The notes: generated by a model not told the origin, from the letters alone. 64,000 bases of DNA from Pandoraea oxalativorans (GCF_000972785.3 NZ_CP011253.3:4216001-4280000); one strand, 5' to 3'. Positions 32,338 through 41,679 are shown, numbered from the stretch's first letter. Program-made: numbers and translations.

Positions 32338-33507
32338 TCAATCCCCCTGCATCAACGCGCGTCCAATGATGAGTTGCTGAATCTGCGTGGTGCCTTCGTA
32401 CAGGCGCAGCAGACGCACGTCGCGATAGAAGCGCTCGACCTTGTATTCATTGATGTAGCCCGCCCCGCCGTGCACCTGCACGCCGCGATCCGCCACGCGT
32501 CCGACCATTTCCGTGCAGAACAGCTTGGCGCACGAGGCCCGTGTGCTGACGTCGGCGTCGCGCGTGCCGACAGGCTTCGCGTCGTAACGCGCGGCGCAGT
32601 CCTGCACCATCGACCACCCGGCGTAGAGTTCGGCCTGACTGTCGGCGAGCATCGCCTGTACTAACTGGAAGTCGCCGATGCGCTCGCCGAACTGTTTGCG
32701 CTCACGCGCGTAGGCCACGGACTCGTCGAGGATGCGCTGCGCCATGCCGCAGGCGAGCGCCGCCACGTGCAAACGCCCCCGGTCGAGCACCTTCATGGCC
32801 GTCTTGAAGCCCTTGCCCGCCTCGCCGCCGATGATGTTCGACGCCGGGACGCGCGCGCCTTGCAGCACGACGTCGCAGGTCTTCGTCCCCCGCTGGCCCA
32901 TCTTCTTGTCCGGCTTGCCCAGCGACAGCCCCGGTGTGTCAGCGGGGACGATGAACGCCGAAATGCCACCCGCGCCCTCGCCGCCGGTGCGCGCCATCAG
33001 CGTGAACGCTCCGGCGCGCGGCGCGTTGGTGATGAAACGCTTCACGCCGTCGAGTACGTAGACGTCGCCGTCGCGCACCGCACGGGTCTTGAGCGCAGCC
33101 GCATCCGATCCCACATCCGGCTCCGTCAGTGCGAACGACATGATCAGATCTCCGCTCGCCACGCGCGGCAACAGATCGCGCTTCTGCGCGTCGGTACCGT
33201 CCATCAGAATGCCCTGCGAGCCGATGCCGACGTTCGTGCCGAACACCGACCGGAAGGCCAGCGACGTCTGTCCGAATTCATAGGCCACACGCACTTCCTG
33301 CGCCATCGACAATCCGATTCCGCCGAATTCCTCGGGAATCGACAACCCGAACAGTCCCATCTCCTTCATCTCGTCGACGAGGACGGCAGGCACTTCGTCG
33401 TGTTCTTCGACGTCGTTCTCGGCGGGCACGAGCCGCTCGCGGATGAAGCGTTGCACCGCCGCGAGCAACAACTCGAACGATTCGCTATCCAGTCCCTTGG
33501 ATGTCAT
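32338..33507 (-). CDS. acyl-CoA dehydrogenase
   Basis: 389 residues from ATG 33507 with an AAGGGA site. Conserved acyl-CoA dehydrogenase segments are present: MSFALTEPDVGSDAAALKT around the FAD, DGVKRFITNAPRAG, MGQRGTKTCDVVLQGARVP and the catalytic Glu in RLYEGTTQIQQLIIGR. It oxidises an acyl-CoA to the enoyl-CoA and passes electrons to ETF. The substrate is unknown. It is paired with an MFS exporter and divergent from a MarR-led efflux operon, a setting that suggests aromatic or branched acyl compounds. Confidence 0.93.
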   Translation of the reverse strand: MTSKGLDSESFELLLAAVQRFIRERLVPAENDVEEHDEVPAVLVDEMKEMGLFGLSIPEEFGGIGLSMAQEVRVAYEFGQTSLAFRSVFGTNVGIGSQGILMDGTDAQKRDLLPRVASGDLIMSFALTEPDVGSDAAALKTRAVRDGDVYVLDGVKRFITNAPRAGAFTLMARTGGEGAGGISAFIVPADTPGLSLGKPDKKMGQRGTKTCDVVLQGARVPASNIIGGEAGKGFKTAMKVLDRGRLHVAALACGMAQRILDESVAYARERKQFGERIGDFQLVQAMLADSQAELYAGWSMVQDCAARYDAKPVGTRDADVSTRASCAKLFCTEMVGRVADRGVQVHGGAGYINEYKVERFYRDVRLLRLYEGTTQIQQLIIGRALMQGD

Positions 33508-33672
33508 TGGGCGTCCCTTGAAATATGTCGTAACACTTGGCGGCGGTCGCAAAGCCCGCGCGCCCGATGCCGCTATCTTACCCGTCGCAATCCCGGACAG
33601 GCACGCCACATCTGCCTTCGCGACGATTGGCGGCCGAGGCTTCCCACGATTCCCACGGATTTCGCAACAGCC

Positions 33673-33709
33673 TATTAGCTAGCATCCTAATTATTAGTTA
33701 ACATATAAT
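33673..33709. promoter_or_regulatory. MarR operator region with perfect -10 box
   Basis: A direct repeat TATTAG(C/T)TA (33673-33681 and 33692-33700) overlaps the dyad CTAAT-T-ATTAG (33687-33697). TATAAT (33704-33709) ends only 8 nt before the MarR start codon. On the minus strand TTAACT and TAATAG, 18 bp apart, could serve the acyl-CoA dehydrogenase gene. A MarR dimer here could control both directions. Confidence 0.55.
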
Positions 33710-33717
33710 CTTTCGCC

Positions 33718-34191
33718 ATGACATCCCTAGAATCGCTCCGTTTTGTCTTCACCAGCCATCTGCTGCTGGCAGGCAAACAATGGCGCCAGTTATCGCAGGG
33801 CGCCATCGTCGAATACGGTATTTCCGCAGCGAGCGCCGGCCCCTTGCTGTTCATCCGCCGTCTTGGCCAGGGTGTGCGTCAGGTCGAGCTGGCCGAGTAC
33901 GTCGGGCTCGAAGGGGCGTCGCTCGTGCGTCTGCTCGATCAGTTGTGTGCGGCCGGTCTGGTCGTGCGCGAGGTCGACGCGAGCGACCGTCGCGCCAATG
34001 CGCTGCGACTCACCGAAGCGGGTGAAACGCTCGCCGAAAAGCTCGAAGTCGAACTCAGCCAGTTGCGCGCGAAAGTGTTCGCGAACATTCCCCGGGAAGA
34101 TTTCGACGCCGTGCTGCGCGTGTTCGAAACGCTCAACCGTGCAGCGGATCCGGACGGTTCCATCCTCACGATGGAACTCCCCAAGAAGTAG
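33718..34191 (+). CDS. MarR-family transcriptional regulator
   Basis: 157 residues. Winged-helix core: GVRQVELAEYVGLEGASLVRLLDQLCAAGLV, then wing residues REVDASDRRANALRLTEAGE. It leads an operon with FUSC, DUF1656, HlyD and NodT genes, so it probably represses the pump and responds to an aromatic acid. There is no Shine-Dalgarno before ATG 33718 and the -10 box predicts transcription starting at or within about two bases of the ATG, so the mRNA may be leaderless. Confidence 0.9.
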   Translation: MTSLESLRFVFTSHLLLAGKQWRQLSQGAIVEYGISAASAGPLLFIRRLGQGVRQVELAEYVGLEGASLVRLLDQLCAAGLVVREVDASDRRANALRLTEAGETLAEKLEVELSQLRAKVFANIPREDFDAVLRVFETLNRAADPDGSILTMELPKK

Positions 34192-34206
34192 TCAAAGACG
34201 TCGACC

Positions 34207-36222
34207 GTGCTTACCTGGCCTTCCTCCCGCGACTGGATTTTCTCGATCAAGGCGTTCGTTGCCTCGATGCTGGCGCTCTACATCGCGCTCGCACTCGGCC
34301 TGCCGCGCCCCTACTGGGCGATGGCCACCGTCTACATCGTCTCGCATCCGCTCACGGGCGCAACCCGCTCCAAGGCGCTGTACCGCGTGCTCGGCACGCT
34401 GCTGGGTGCTGCGGCGTCCATTGCGTTCGTGCCCGCGCTCGTCAACACACCTGAATTACTGATGGCCGCCGTCGGTCTGTGGACCGGCACACTGCTCTAC
34501 ATCTCGCTGCTGCACCGCTCGCCTCGCAGCTACGTGTTCCTGCTGGCGTCGTACACGCTGCCGCTCATCGCCCTGCCCGCCGTGAATACTCCGTCGGGCA
34601 TTTTCGACATTGCCGTCGCGCGTTCGGAAGAGATCATTCTCGGCATCGTCTGCGCCAGCGTCGTGGGCGCGGTGGTTCTGCCCACGAGCGTGGCGAAAGT
34701 GCTGCACGACCGCTCGACCCGCTGGCTCACCGACGCCGCGCGCTGGACCACCGACATGCTCTCGGCCGACCCCGAGGGGAAGGCCACGCGTCACATGAGC
34801 CGTCATCGCATGGCGGCCGACATTCTGGCGCTCGATCAGTTGATCGGCCAACTGTCGTATGACGCCGATACATCCGAGCGCGTGCGCGACGCACAGGAAC
34901 TGCGCGGGCGCATGACGATGATGATGCCGGTGCTCTCGACCGTGGCGTCGCTGGTGCAGACATTGCGGCGGCATCCAAACGGTGCGCCCGAAGCGCTCGA
35001 AGCCAAGATGGCGGAAATCGTCGCGTGGCTGCGCCGGGGCGCACCGTCGCCCGCGCCCGCCCATCTGCTCAAGCCGCCACAATCGGCGGGCGAAGCGTCC
35101 GACTGGTACGGCGCGCTCGTGTCCGCGACCGAAGACCGCCTGCGCTCGCTCGTGCAACTGTGGCAGGACTGCGCCTCGCTGCAACGCCGCTTCGGCCTGC
35201 AGGAAGATGCGCCCGAATGGACGCCCGCCTTCCCGCACTGGGAGCTGGGTGGTGCGCGTCACTACAATCACGGCCTGCTGCTGTTCTCGACGATCTCGGC
35301 AGCACTGTGCACGTTCCTGATGGGCATGGCGTGGATCTATACGGGCTGGAACGACGGCGCGGCCGCTGTCTCGCTCGGCGCGGTTGCCTGCTGCTTCTTC
35401 GCAGCGATGGACGAGCCCGCACCGTTCATCCGCTCGTTCTTCTGGGCGACGGCCGTGTGCGTGGTGTTCGCCGCCGTGTACGTCTTCTTCATCCTGACGA
35501 ACGCCCATGACTTCGGTCTGCTCGTTGCACTGTTCGCCGTGCCGTTCGTGTTGCTCGGCACACTGATCCCGCAGCCGCGCTTCACGATGGTGGCCATGCT
35601 CGTGGCCGTAAACACGGCGACTTTCGTGGGGATTCAGGGCGGCTACAACGCCGACTTCCAGAGCTTCCTGAACAACAACGTCGCCGGTCTGGCCGGGGTA
35701 CTCTTCGCCCTGTTGTGGACCTTGCAGACGCGCCCGTTCGGCACCCGCGTCGCCATGCGTCGACTGATTCATTCGAGCTGGCGCGATATCGCAAAGAATG
35801 CGTTGGGCCGCTCGGTGAGCGAACACAACCGGCTGCGGGCGCGGTTGCTCGACCGGCTCGGCCAACTGGTACCGCGTCTGGCGGCGAGCGAAAGCGAAAC
35901 GTCGAGCGACGGCTTCACCGAAGTGCGCGTCGAACTCTCTGCACTCGCCCTGCAACGCGAATTGCCGAATCTGAATCCATCGCAGCGTAATGCCGTCGAG
36001 GCCGTGCTCTGCGACGTGGCGCGCTTCTACCAGTCGCGACTCGATGCACAGGTGAGCCAGCCCGACGCCACGCTGCGAGACAAACTGCTGGGCGCCGTGC
36101 GCTCGTTGGTGGCCCATAGCGATCAGGCCTCGCGCAGTGCGCGCGCCTCGCTCATGGACATCCACGTCGCACTCTTCCCGCCTGCATCCCCTTCCCCCGC
36201 TTCGTCACGGAGTGCCCCATGA
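34207..36222 (+). CDS. aaeB: FUSC/AaeB-type aromatic-acid efflux permease
   Basis: 671 residues. Two blocks of about five to six membrane helices (one at 20-180, one around 345-510) are separated and followed by cytoplasmic regions, the FUSC/AaeB plan. N-terminal segment ALGLPRPYWAMATVYIVSHP is conserved. With AaeX- and AaeA-like partners it would export aromatic carboxylic acids such as hydroxybenzoates from the cytoplasm. GTG 34207 is the first start after marR, 15 bp downstream. Its 3' end overlaps the DUF1656 gene by 4 bp. Confidence 0.88.
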   Translation: MLTWPSSRDWIFSIKAFVASMLALYIALALGLPRPYWAMATVYIVSHPLTGATRSKALYRVLGTLLGAAASIAFVPALVNTPELLMAAVGLWTGTLLYISLLHRSPRSYVFLLASYTLPLIALPAVNTPSGIFDIAVARSEEIILGIVCASVVGAVVLPTSVAKVLHDRSTRWLTDAARWTTDMLSADPEGKATRHMSRHRMAADILALDQLIGQLSYDADTSERVRDAQELRGRMTMMMPVLSTVASLVQTLRRHPNGAPEALEAKMAEIVAWLRRGAPSPAPAHLLKPPQSAGEASDWYGALVSATEDRLRSLVQLWQDCASLQRRFGLQEDAPEWTPAFPHWELGGARHYNHGLLLFSTISAALCTFLMGMAWIYTGWNDGAAAVSLGAVACCFFAAMDEPAPFIRSFFWATAVCVVFAAVYVFFILTNAHDFGLLVALFAVPFVLLGTLIPQPRFTMVAMLVAVNTATFVGIQGGYNADFQSFLNNNVAGLAGVLFALLWTLQTRPFGTRVAMRRLIHSSWRDIAKNALGRSVSEHNRLRARLLDRLGQLVPRLAASESETSSDGFTEVRVELSALALQRELPNLNPSQRNAVEAVLCDVARFYQSRLDAQVSQPDATLRDKLLGAVRSLVAHSDQASRSARASLMDIHVALFPPASPSPASSRSAP

Positions 36223-36428
36223 GCGGCGATATCGACATCTACGGTGTATTCGTGCCGACGCTGCTGGCCCTGATGGTCGTGGCGTTCGTGCTGACGGGCG
36301 CGCTGCGCTTCGTACTGGCGCGCATCGGCTTTTACAAGCTCGTCTGGCACCGCTCCTTATTCAACCTTGCTGTGTACATCATCGCGCTGGGCGGCATCGT
36401 CGCCGTGGCGCACGCCTGCCAACCATGA
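36219..36428 (+). CDS. aaeX: DUF1656 (AaeX-like) small membrane protein
   Basis: 69 residues with two transmembrane helices (FVPTLLALMVVAFVLTGAL and LFNLAVYIIALGGIVAVAHA) and the typical N-terminal E/D-I-D-I-YGVFVP motif. Family members always accompany FUSC-HlyD efflux systems and are thought to assist the permease. It overlaps both neighbours by 4 bp. Confidence 0.92.
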   Translation: MSGDIDIYGVFVPTLLALMVVAFVLTGALRFVLARIGFYKLVWHRSLFNLAVYIIALGGIVAVAHACQP

Positions 36429-37396
36429 AACTGAAACTTCGCTCTCTCGGCCCTGTCGTTCTGACGCTCGCGGTCTCCTGCGTGGCGGTCTACGTGCTGC
36501 TGCATCTCTGGGACTACTACACCGTCGCCCCGTGGACGCGCGATGGCCGTATTCGCGCCGACATCGTGCAGGTCGCCCCCGACGTCTCCGGCCTGATTAC
36601 CGACGTCGAGGTCAAGGACAACCAGCCGGTGCACCGTGGCGATCTGCTGTTCGTGATCGACCGCGATCGCTACACGCTCGCGTTGCAGCAGGCCGAAGCG
36701 ACCGCCGCCGCCCAGCGCGCCACGCTCGCGCAGGCGCGTCGCGAGAACGCACGCAATCGTCAGTTGACGGAAGTGGTGGCCAAGGAAGTTGTTGAAGCCG
36801 GTCAGGCCAAGGTCGAATCCGGTGAAGCCGCCGTCGCCCAGGCCGACGCTGCGGTGCGCCTTGCGAAGCTCAATCTGGCGCGCACGCGCGTGCTCGCGCC
36901 TGCCGATGGCTACCTGAACGACCGTCTGCCGCGCGTGGGCGATTACGTGACAACGGGTCGTCCGGTCCTCTCGATGGTCGATGCGGGTTCGCTGCACGTC
37001 GAAGGCTATTTCGAAGAAACCAAGATGCGCGGCATCCATATCGGCGACAAAGTGGAGATTCGCCTGATGGGCGAGCGTCACGTGTTGCACGGGCATGTGC
37101 AAAGCATCGTCGCCGGTATCGAGGATCGCGACCGCACCAGCGGCGCGTCGATGCTGCCGAACATCAACCCCACCTTCAACTGGGTCCGTCTCGCACAGCG
37201 CATTCCCGTGCGCATCGCGCTCGACGACGTGCCCGCCGACATGCGCCTCGTCGCCGGTCGCACCGCCACGGTGACGGTCGTCGAAGGTCAGGGCAAAGCC
37301 CCCCAACCGAAGCACGCGGCGCAGCCCGACGGCGCAGCACCGACGGCGATGGCCGCCGTCACGCGAAGCGATGCACCGGCAGGAGTGCGCAAGTGA
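36425..37396 (+). CDS. aaeA: HlyD/AaeA-type membrane fusion protein
   Basis: 323 residues. One N-terminal membrane anchor (LVLTLAVSC...YVLLHLW region), lipoyl halves around GRIRADIVQVAPDVSGLIT and RTRVLAPADGYLND, a helical hairpin between, and a beta-barrel with VEGYFEETKMRGIHIGDKV. It bridges the AaeB-like permease and the NodT-like outer-membrane factor. It starts within the DUF1656 stop and overlaps the next gene by 4 bp. Confidence 0.93.
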   Translation: MKLKLRSLGPVVLTLAVSCVAVYVLLHLWDYYTVAPWTRDGRIRADIVQVAPDVSGLITDVEVKDNQPVHRGDLLFVIDRDRYTLALQQAEATAAAQRATLAQARRENARNRQLTEVVAKEVVEAGQAKVESGEAAVAQADAAVRLAKLNLARTRVLAPADGYLNDRLPRVGDYVTTGRPVLSMVDAGSLHVEGYFEETKMRGIHIGDKVEIRLMGERHVLHGHVQSIVAGIEDRDRTSGASMLPNINPTFNWVRLAQRIPVRIALDDVPADMRLVAGRTATVTVVEGQGKAPQPKHAAQPDGAAPTAMAAVTRSDAPAGVRK

Positions 37397-38898
37397 GTAA
37401 GACGAAGACAACCCGGCCCCGCCTCCTTCTACTGAGCGCCGTGGCCGCTGCGGCCACACTCGTTGCAGGATGCACGACCGTCGGACCGGACTATCATCTG
37501 CCCGAGCAGTCGGTCATGCGCTCGCCCGAGGCAAACGGCGCGCTCGCGAAGGTTGCGCCGACGGCTGCGGTCTCCCTCGAAGCGGTGCCCGATGACTGGT
37601 GGCAATTGTACGACGATCCGACGCTCGACGCGCTAGTGAAAGAAGCGCTCGCCGCCAATACGAACGTGCGCGTGGCGCTAGCCAACGTGCAACGTGCGGT
37701 CGCGCTGTATCACGAAGTGGAGTCCGAGAATCTGCCGCAGGGGGGTGTGCAGGCCGAAGCGGCCCGCGCCCAGATCTCGGGTGAAAGTCTGCTCAAGGAA
37801 GAGAAGCTGCCGGTGGTGAACATTGCCGTCGCCACGCTCGGCATCTCCTATCAGATCGACTTCTTCGGCAAGCTGGCCCGTGCGGACGAAGCCGCACTCG
37901 CCGCCGCCGAAGCGAGTCAGGCTGCTCTCGATGTCGCGCGCGTGAGCGTGGCGGCCGAGACCGTGCGGGCGTACGTGCAAAGCTGCGCGGCCAATCACGA
38001 GTACGACATTGCCAACGAGCAACTGAAGTTGCAGGAGCGCAGCGTCGCGATCACCCGCAAGCTGGTGGACGCCGGGCGCGATCAGCCGACCGATCTGCTG
38101 CGCGCACAGGCGCAAGCCGACACATTGCGTGCCGCGCTGCCGCATTACCTGGCGCAGAACGAAGCCGCCAACTACCGGCTGGCCGTGATGCTCGGCAAGG
38201 TACCTGGCACGCTCGACGCAAGCCTCACGCAATGTCGTCGTATTCCGCAACTCACGCAGGCGCTGCCCGTCGGTGACGGCACCGCGCTGCTCAAGCGTCG
38301 CCCGGACGTGCGTCAGGCAGAGCGCGAACTGGCATCGGCCACGGCCAGGATCGGCGTGGCGACGGCAGACCTTTACCCGACGATTCGCTTCGGCGCATCG
38401 ATTGGCGCAAACGGCGTGCTGGAACACTTCGGTCAGGGGCGCACCGAGCAATGGACCGTCGGTCCGATGATCTCGTGGTCGCTGCCGACCAACGGCGTGC
38501 GCTCGCACATCAAAGGGATGGAAGCCGGCGCGAAGGCCGCGCTCGCGCACTTCGACGGTGTGGTGCTCAAGGCGATTCAAGAAACGCGGACATCGCTCTC
38601 GGCGTACACCCGCGAATTGCAACGCGACGATGCGCTGCGCGACGCGCGCGACAAATCCCGTGCCGCTGCGCAACAGAACCATAAGCTCTATCAGGCTGGC
38701 CGTGCGCCGTACCTCACGAGCCTCGACGCCGAACGCACGCACGCGAGCGCCGAAGCCGCGCTCGCCGCCTCGGAGACACAGGTCGCCATGGATCAGGTCA
38801 ATCTGTTCCTGGCGCTGGGCGGCGGATGGCAATCGAGCGTCGCTCACGACAAGGCCGCTTTGGCCGAATCTGATTCGTCCGACGCATCTACGCATTGA
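37393..38898 (+). CDS. NodT-family outer-membrane efflux lipoprotein
   Basis: 501 residues. Lipoprotein signal ending in the lipobox LVAGC, then TTVGPDY, the typical NodT/OprM start. Two OEP repeats follow with VALANVQRAVALYHEVESE, ISYQIDFFGKLARADEAALA and LLKRRPDVRQAERELASATARIGVA. It forms the TolC-like channel of the efflux operon. The start GTG 37393 overlaps the aaeA stop. No internal duplication anomalies were seen. Confidence 0.93.
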   Translation: MSKTKTTRPRLLLLSAVAAAATLVAGCTTVGPDYHLPEQSVMRSPEANGALAKVAPTAAVSLEAVPDDWWQLYDDPTLDALVKEALAANTNVRVALANVQRAVALYHEVESENLPQGGVQAEAARAQISGESLLKEEKLPVVNIAVATLGISYQIDFFGKLARADEAALAAAEASQAALDVARVSVAAETVRAYVQSCAANHEYDIANEQLKLQERSVAITRKLVDAGRDQPTDLLRAQAQADTLRAALPHYLAQNEAANYRLAVMLGKVPGTLDASLTQCRRIPQLTQALPVGDGTALLKRRPDVRQAERELASATARIGVATADLYPTIRFGASIGANGVLEHFGQGRTEQWTVGPMISWSLPTNGVRSHIKGMEAGAKAALAHFDGVVLKAIQETRTSLSAYTRELQRDDALRDARDKSRAAAQQNHKLYQAGRAPYLTSLDAERTHASAEAALAASETQVAMDQVNLFLALGGGWQSSVAHDKAALAESDSSDASTH

Positions 38899-38961
38899 TC
38901 CACGCATTGAAACGAGGTCGCACGCGCGTATTTCACGATACGCTGCCGGACCTTCAGAAAC

Positions 38962-39002
38962 ACACAAGCCCCGTCGGGACCGAGGTCCTCTGGCGGGGCT
39001 GT
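38962..39002. terminator. long hairpin after the efflux operon
   Basis: CACAAGCCCCG / CGGGGCTGTG arms enclose a smaller GGACC-GA-GGTCC hairpin. There is no clear T-run, so it may be a terminator of low efficiency or a 3'-end stabiliser. The remaining sequence to 39172 shows only one further small dyad (GACGC / GCGTC near 39007-39022) and no gene. Confidence 0.5.
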
Positions 39003-39172
39003 GGCAAGTGACGCGCTAAGGCGTCGTGAAAAAGATTCGCGCAGCGCGGGCGGGACTCGTTAGCGTCGTCGATGCGATCGAACGAATCAGGCGGGCCGTC
39101 GGCGAATCGGGTACGGCTTCAGAACTTTAGTACATCTCGGGACGGACAGTCCCCCTTCCACACATCGAGACT

Positions 39173-39436
39173 TCAGTTCACCGACGGGGCTTGCGGCACA
39201 GCGATGTGTCGTGCAGCTTCGATTTCAGCGGTGCGTTTTTGCAGTTGAACCGATTGCTCGAAGGTGTACGGGAAGTTGAATTCCGTCACCGGCGACAGAC
39301 CGAGTTCGCGTGCAGCTTGCAGTTCGGCACGCACGTGTTCACGGGTCACACCGGTCGATTGCTCGGCAGCGAAAGCCGAGCCGGCGGCTACGGTCAGGCT
39401 AACCAGCGCAATGGCGCTCAGCAGGTTCTTTTTCAT
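39173..39436 (-). CDS. DUF4148 family small periplasmic protein
   Basis: 87 residues. A Sec signal peptide (KKNLLSAIALVSLTVAAGSAFA) gives a mature protein of about 64 residues with the DUF4148 pattern TREHVRAELQAARELGLSP. The family is abundant and near-restricted to Burkholderiales; its role is unknown. It has a strong AAAAGGAG site and its own promoter upstream. Confidence 0.92.
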   Translation of the reverse strand: MKKNLLSAIALVSLTVAAGSAFAAEQSTGVTREHVRAELQAARELGLSPVTEFNFPYTFEQSVQLQKRTAEIEAARHIAVPQAPSVN

Positions 39437-39475
39437 GGAAAACTCCTTTTATCGTTCGTATGTCGTTCAAAGTGA

Positions 39476-39518
39476 CGAAAACCGCTAACTAATCAGTTTT
39501 CGCCATGAGTAAATTATA
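39476..39518 (-). promoter_or_regulatory. -10 box and leader hairpin of the DUF4148 gene
   Basis: A perfect TATAAT on the minus strand (39513-39518) lies about 77 nt before the start codon. The leader contains a 7-bp stem CGAAAAC / GTTTTCG (39476-39502). A convincing -35 box was not seen. Confidence 0.55.
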
Positions 39519-39840
39519 GTTTTCCCTAGGAATTGAACTAGCCTCAAAGCGACAACACACCGTTTCGGAAAAGGTGTGAAATCGGATGAATTCAAGGGGG
39601 AATGTCTCGAAAATGGCGGAAATATGTCGCGCAATGGGCTAAGGCGGCCCATGTGAATTCATACGGATCTCTCGAAAATCGCGCGTTTCTCGCCCAATGA
39701 AAGTCGGGCTACAGACAGGCTGAAAAACCGACCGTTTGCGATCTGAAGTCGCAAAGGAAAGCGGTTCCGTGAACGCCCGGCATTAGCGCTCACGAACCCT
39801 ATTTGATAAGGCGTTACTGCGGGGAACTACGGCGATAACT
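39519..39840. other. non-coding interval before the LuxR gene
   Basis: About 320 bp with no credible gene. It has lower GC than the surroundings. I see no lux-box-like dyad and no terminator with a clear T-run. Confidence 0.5.
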
Positions 39841-40608
39841 TCAGGGGGAAATCAGACCGGTGCTGATCGCGGCCGCAATGGCCTGATGCCGGTTGACCGC
39901 GCCGAGTTTGCGCTTGGCGTTATTGATGTGAAACGTGACGGTATGCTCGGAGATCTTCAGGATCAGTCCGATTTCCCAAGCCGTCTTCCCGCGCGCCGCC
40001 CACAAGAGACTTTCGATTTCGCGCGGGCTGAGCTTGCCGGTACAGCGGCTGGCTACCCACTGCATGTCGAGTTGTTGAATCGCCTGGTGGAAATACAGCG
40101 CCGTCAGATAGATTTCACCGACCATGCGCACTTCGAGTTCGGCCGATTCTTCCGGCGATTTTGCGGTCGCCGCGCTGAAGATCGCCCGCTCACCCGCAGC
40201 GCCGTAGATAGGGATCGATACGCCACTGCCCAGACCATGCGCTCTCGCGTCGGCAAAGATCGGATGCGGTCGCTTTTGCATGAGAAACGTGCGCCAGAGA
40301 ATCGGCAGCGGCGACAGATTCGCCGCCACCAGCACCGGATCGACTTCGGCATATCCAGCGCTCTGATAGCGCTCGATCCAGGCAGGCGGGAACGTCGTGA
40401 AGATGTGACGGCTCGGCATGCCCTGCGCAGAAATGATTCGATCTTCCATCTGGAATGCAGCGGCTTCACGCTCGCGACGCGGCAACAACGGGGCATAAAA
40501 CAGCGCGTCGTATTCCAGCGTTTGCGTCAGCTTCTGAAACTCGGCGTCCAGCGCCTCGACCGAGCGGGCCCCCAGCAGCCCCTCATATCGATAAAGGTTG
40601 TGATGCAT
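39841..40608 (-). CDS. LuxR-family regulator with autoinducer-binding domain (solo)
   Basis: 255 residues. The N-terminal autoinducer-binding domain keeps the residues that contact acyl-homoserine lactones in TraR/LuxR: W and Y in PPAWIERYQS, D-P in AEVDPVLV, W in LPILWRTF and G in GSGVSIPI. The C-terminal GerE HTH is clear (KLSPREIESLLWAARGKTAWEIGLILKISEHTVTFHI). No luxI-type synthase is present in the window, so this is an orphan or solo that may sense exogenous signals. Confidence 0.92.
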   Translation of the reverse strand: MHHNLYRYEGLLGARSVEALDAEFQKLTQTLEYDALFYAPLLPRREREAAAFQMEDRIISAQGMPSRHIFTTFPPAWIERYQSAGYAEVDPVLVAANLSPLPILWRTFLMQKRPHPIFADARAHGLGSGVSIPIYGAAGERAIFSAATAKSPEESAELEVRMVGEIYLTALYFHQAIQQLDMQWVASRCTGKLSPREIESLLWAARGKTAWEIGLILKISEHTVTFHINNAKRKLGAVNRHQAIAAAISTGLISP

Positions 40609-40756
40609 TGCGAGTTACACGTTCTCAATAATTGCCGGTTTGGATGCCGTTATTCGCGCATTGTAGTCCGAGCCTCGTGTTTTGCGGGGAGTAATTTTGC
40701 CCAATAAAACAATGACGCTTTTTCACGTGGAGTGCGAATCATTTTCTCATCGAATT

Positions 40757-41650
40757 TCACAGTACGCTGCCCAGCCCCTCCAATGCCGACAAGACTTTTC
40801 GCAATCCCGGCGTAAGCGGTTTATCTTGCCTGACGACAATCGCCAACGTTCTCGTTAATTCCGGCGTGAGTGCCGATATACGCAATCCGCGTCGATGATG
40901 AACGGCATTCACCGACATTTTCGGCACGATGCTGTAACCGAGTCCTGCCGCCACCATCTCCTTGATCGCTTCGATGCTGCCCAGCGCCATGACCGGACGC
41001 ATGCGCAACCCGGCTTGCAGAAACCAGTCGTCGATCAGCAGCCGGGTGCTGCTGCCGGACTCGAACGCGACCATGGGCGCGGCGGCCAGCGCGTGCGGCG
41101 TGATTTCGTCGCCCCACGTGTTGTCGTTCGCCGGTGCGATGGCGACGAATTCGTCGCGCAACACCGGCGTGACGTGCAGGCTGCGCCCCGCCGCAGGCAA
41201 CGTCACGAGGCCGATATCGAGCCGGTTTTCCGTAACGGCCGCAACGACATCGTCGGTGTTGCCCGTGCTCACCCGGATGTCCAGTTGGGGATGCCGTTTG
41301 CGCATCGCGCGCAGCATGGGCGGCAGCAGATGAATGCAGGCCGTCGCCCCCGTGCCGATGCCGACTTCCCCGGCGACACCCTGCGCGTGGCTCGTCAGCG
41401 CCTGCATCGCCTCTTCGACGGCGGCATCGATGCGGCGCGCGTGTTCAAGCAACGTCAGCCCGGCTGACGTCGGCTTAAGCCGCTTACCCACTCGCTCGAT
41501 GAGGCGCACGTTCAGGCGTTGCTCCAGTTGACGCACCTGAAGGCTGACGGCCGGTTGAGACAGGTCGAGACGCACTGCTGCCGCAGAGAAACTTCCGGCG
41601 TCGACGACTTCGGCGAAAGTATGCAACTGATCCAGATTCAAGCGTCGCAT
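40757..41650 (-). CDS. LysR-family transcriptional regulator
   Basis: 297 residues from ATG 41650. HTH: LDQLHTFAEVVDAGSFSAAAVRLDLSQPAVSLQVRQLEQRL. A substrate-binding domain follows (EVGIGTGATACIHLLPPMLRAM, FESGSSTRLLIDDWF). An upstream in-frame extension would cross the intergenic operator and is rejected. It is divergent from the MFS gene at 41826 and likely controls it. Confidence 0.9.
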   Translation of the reverse strand: MRRLNLDQLHTFAEVVDAGSFSAAAVRLDLSQPAVSLQVRQLEQRLNVRLIERVGKRLKPTSAGLTLLEHARRIDAAVEEAMQALTSHAQGVAGEVGIGTGATACIHLLPPMLRAMRKRHPQLDIRVSTGNTDDVVAAVTENRLDIGLVTLPAAGRSLHVTPVLRDEFVAIAPANDNTWGDEITPHALAAAPMVAFESGSSTRLLIDDWFLQAGLRMRPVMALGSIEAIKEMVAAGLGYSIVPKMSVNAVHHRRGLRISALTPELTRTLAIVVRQDKPLTPGLRKVLSALEGLGSVL

Positions 41651-41662
41651 CTCAAAGTTTTC

Positions 41663-41679
41663 CTTATGAACCGGATAAG
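41663..41679. promoter_or_regulatory. LysR-type binding dyad
   Basis: CTTAT-N7-ATAAG contains the T-N11-A core of LysR boxes. It lies 13 bp upstream of the LysR start in the 175-bp space shared with the divergent MFS gene, consistent with autoregulation. Confidence 0.5.
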
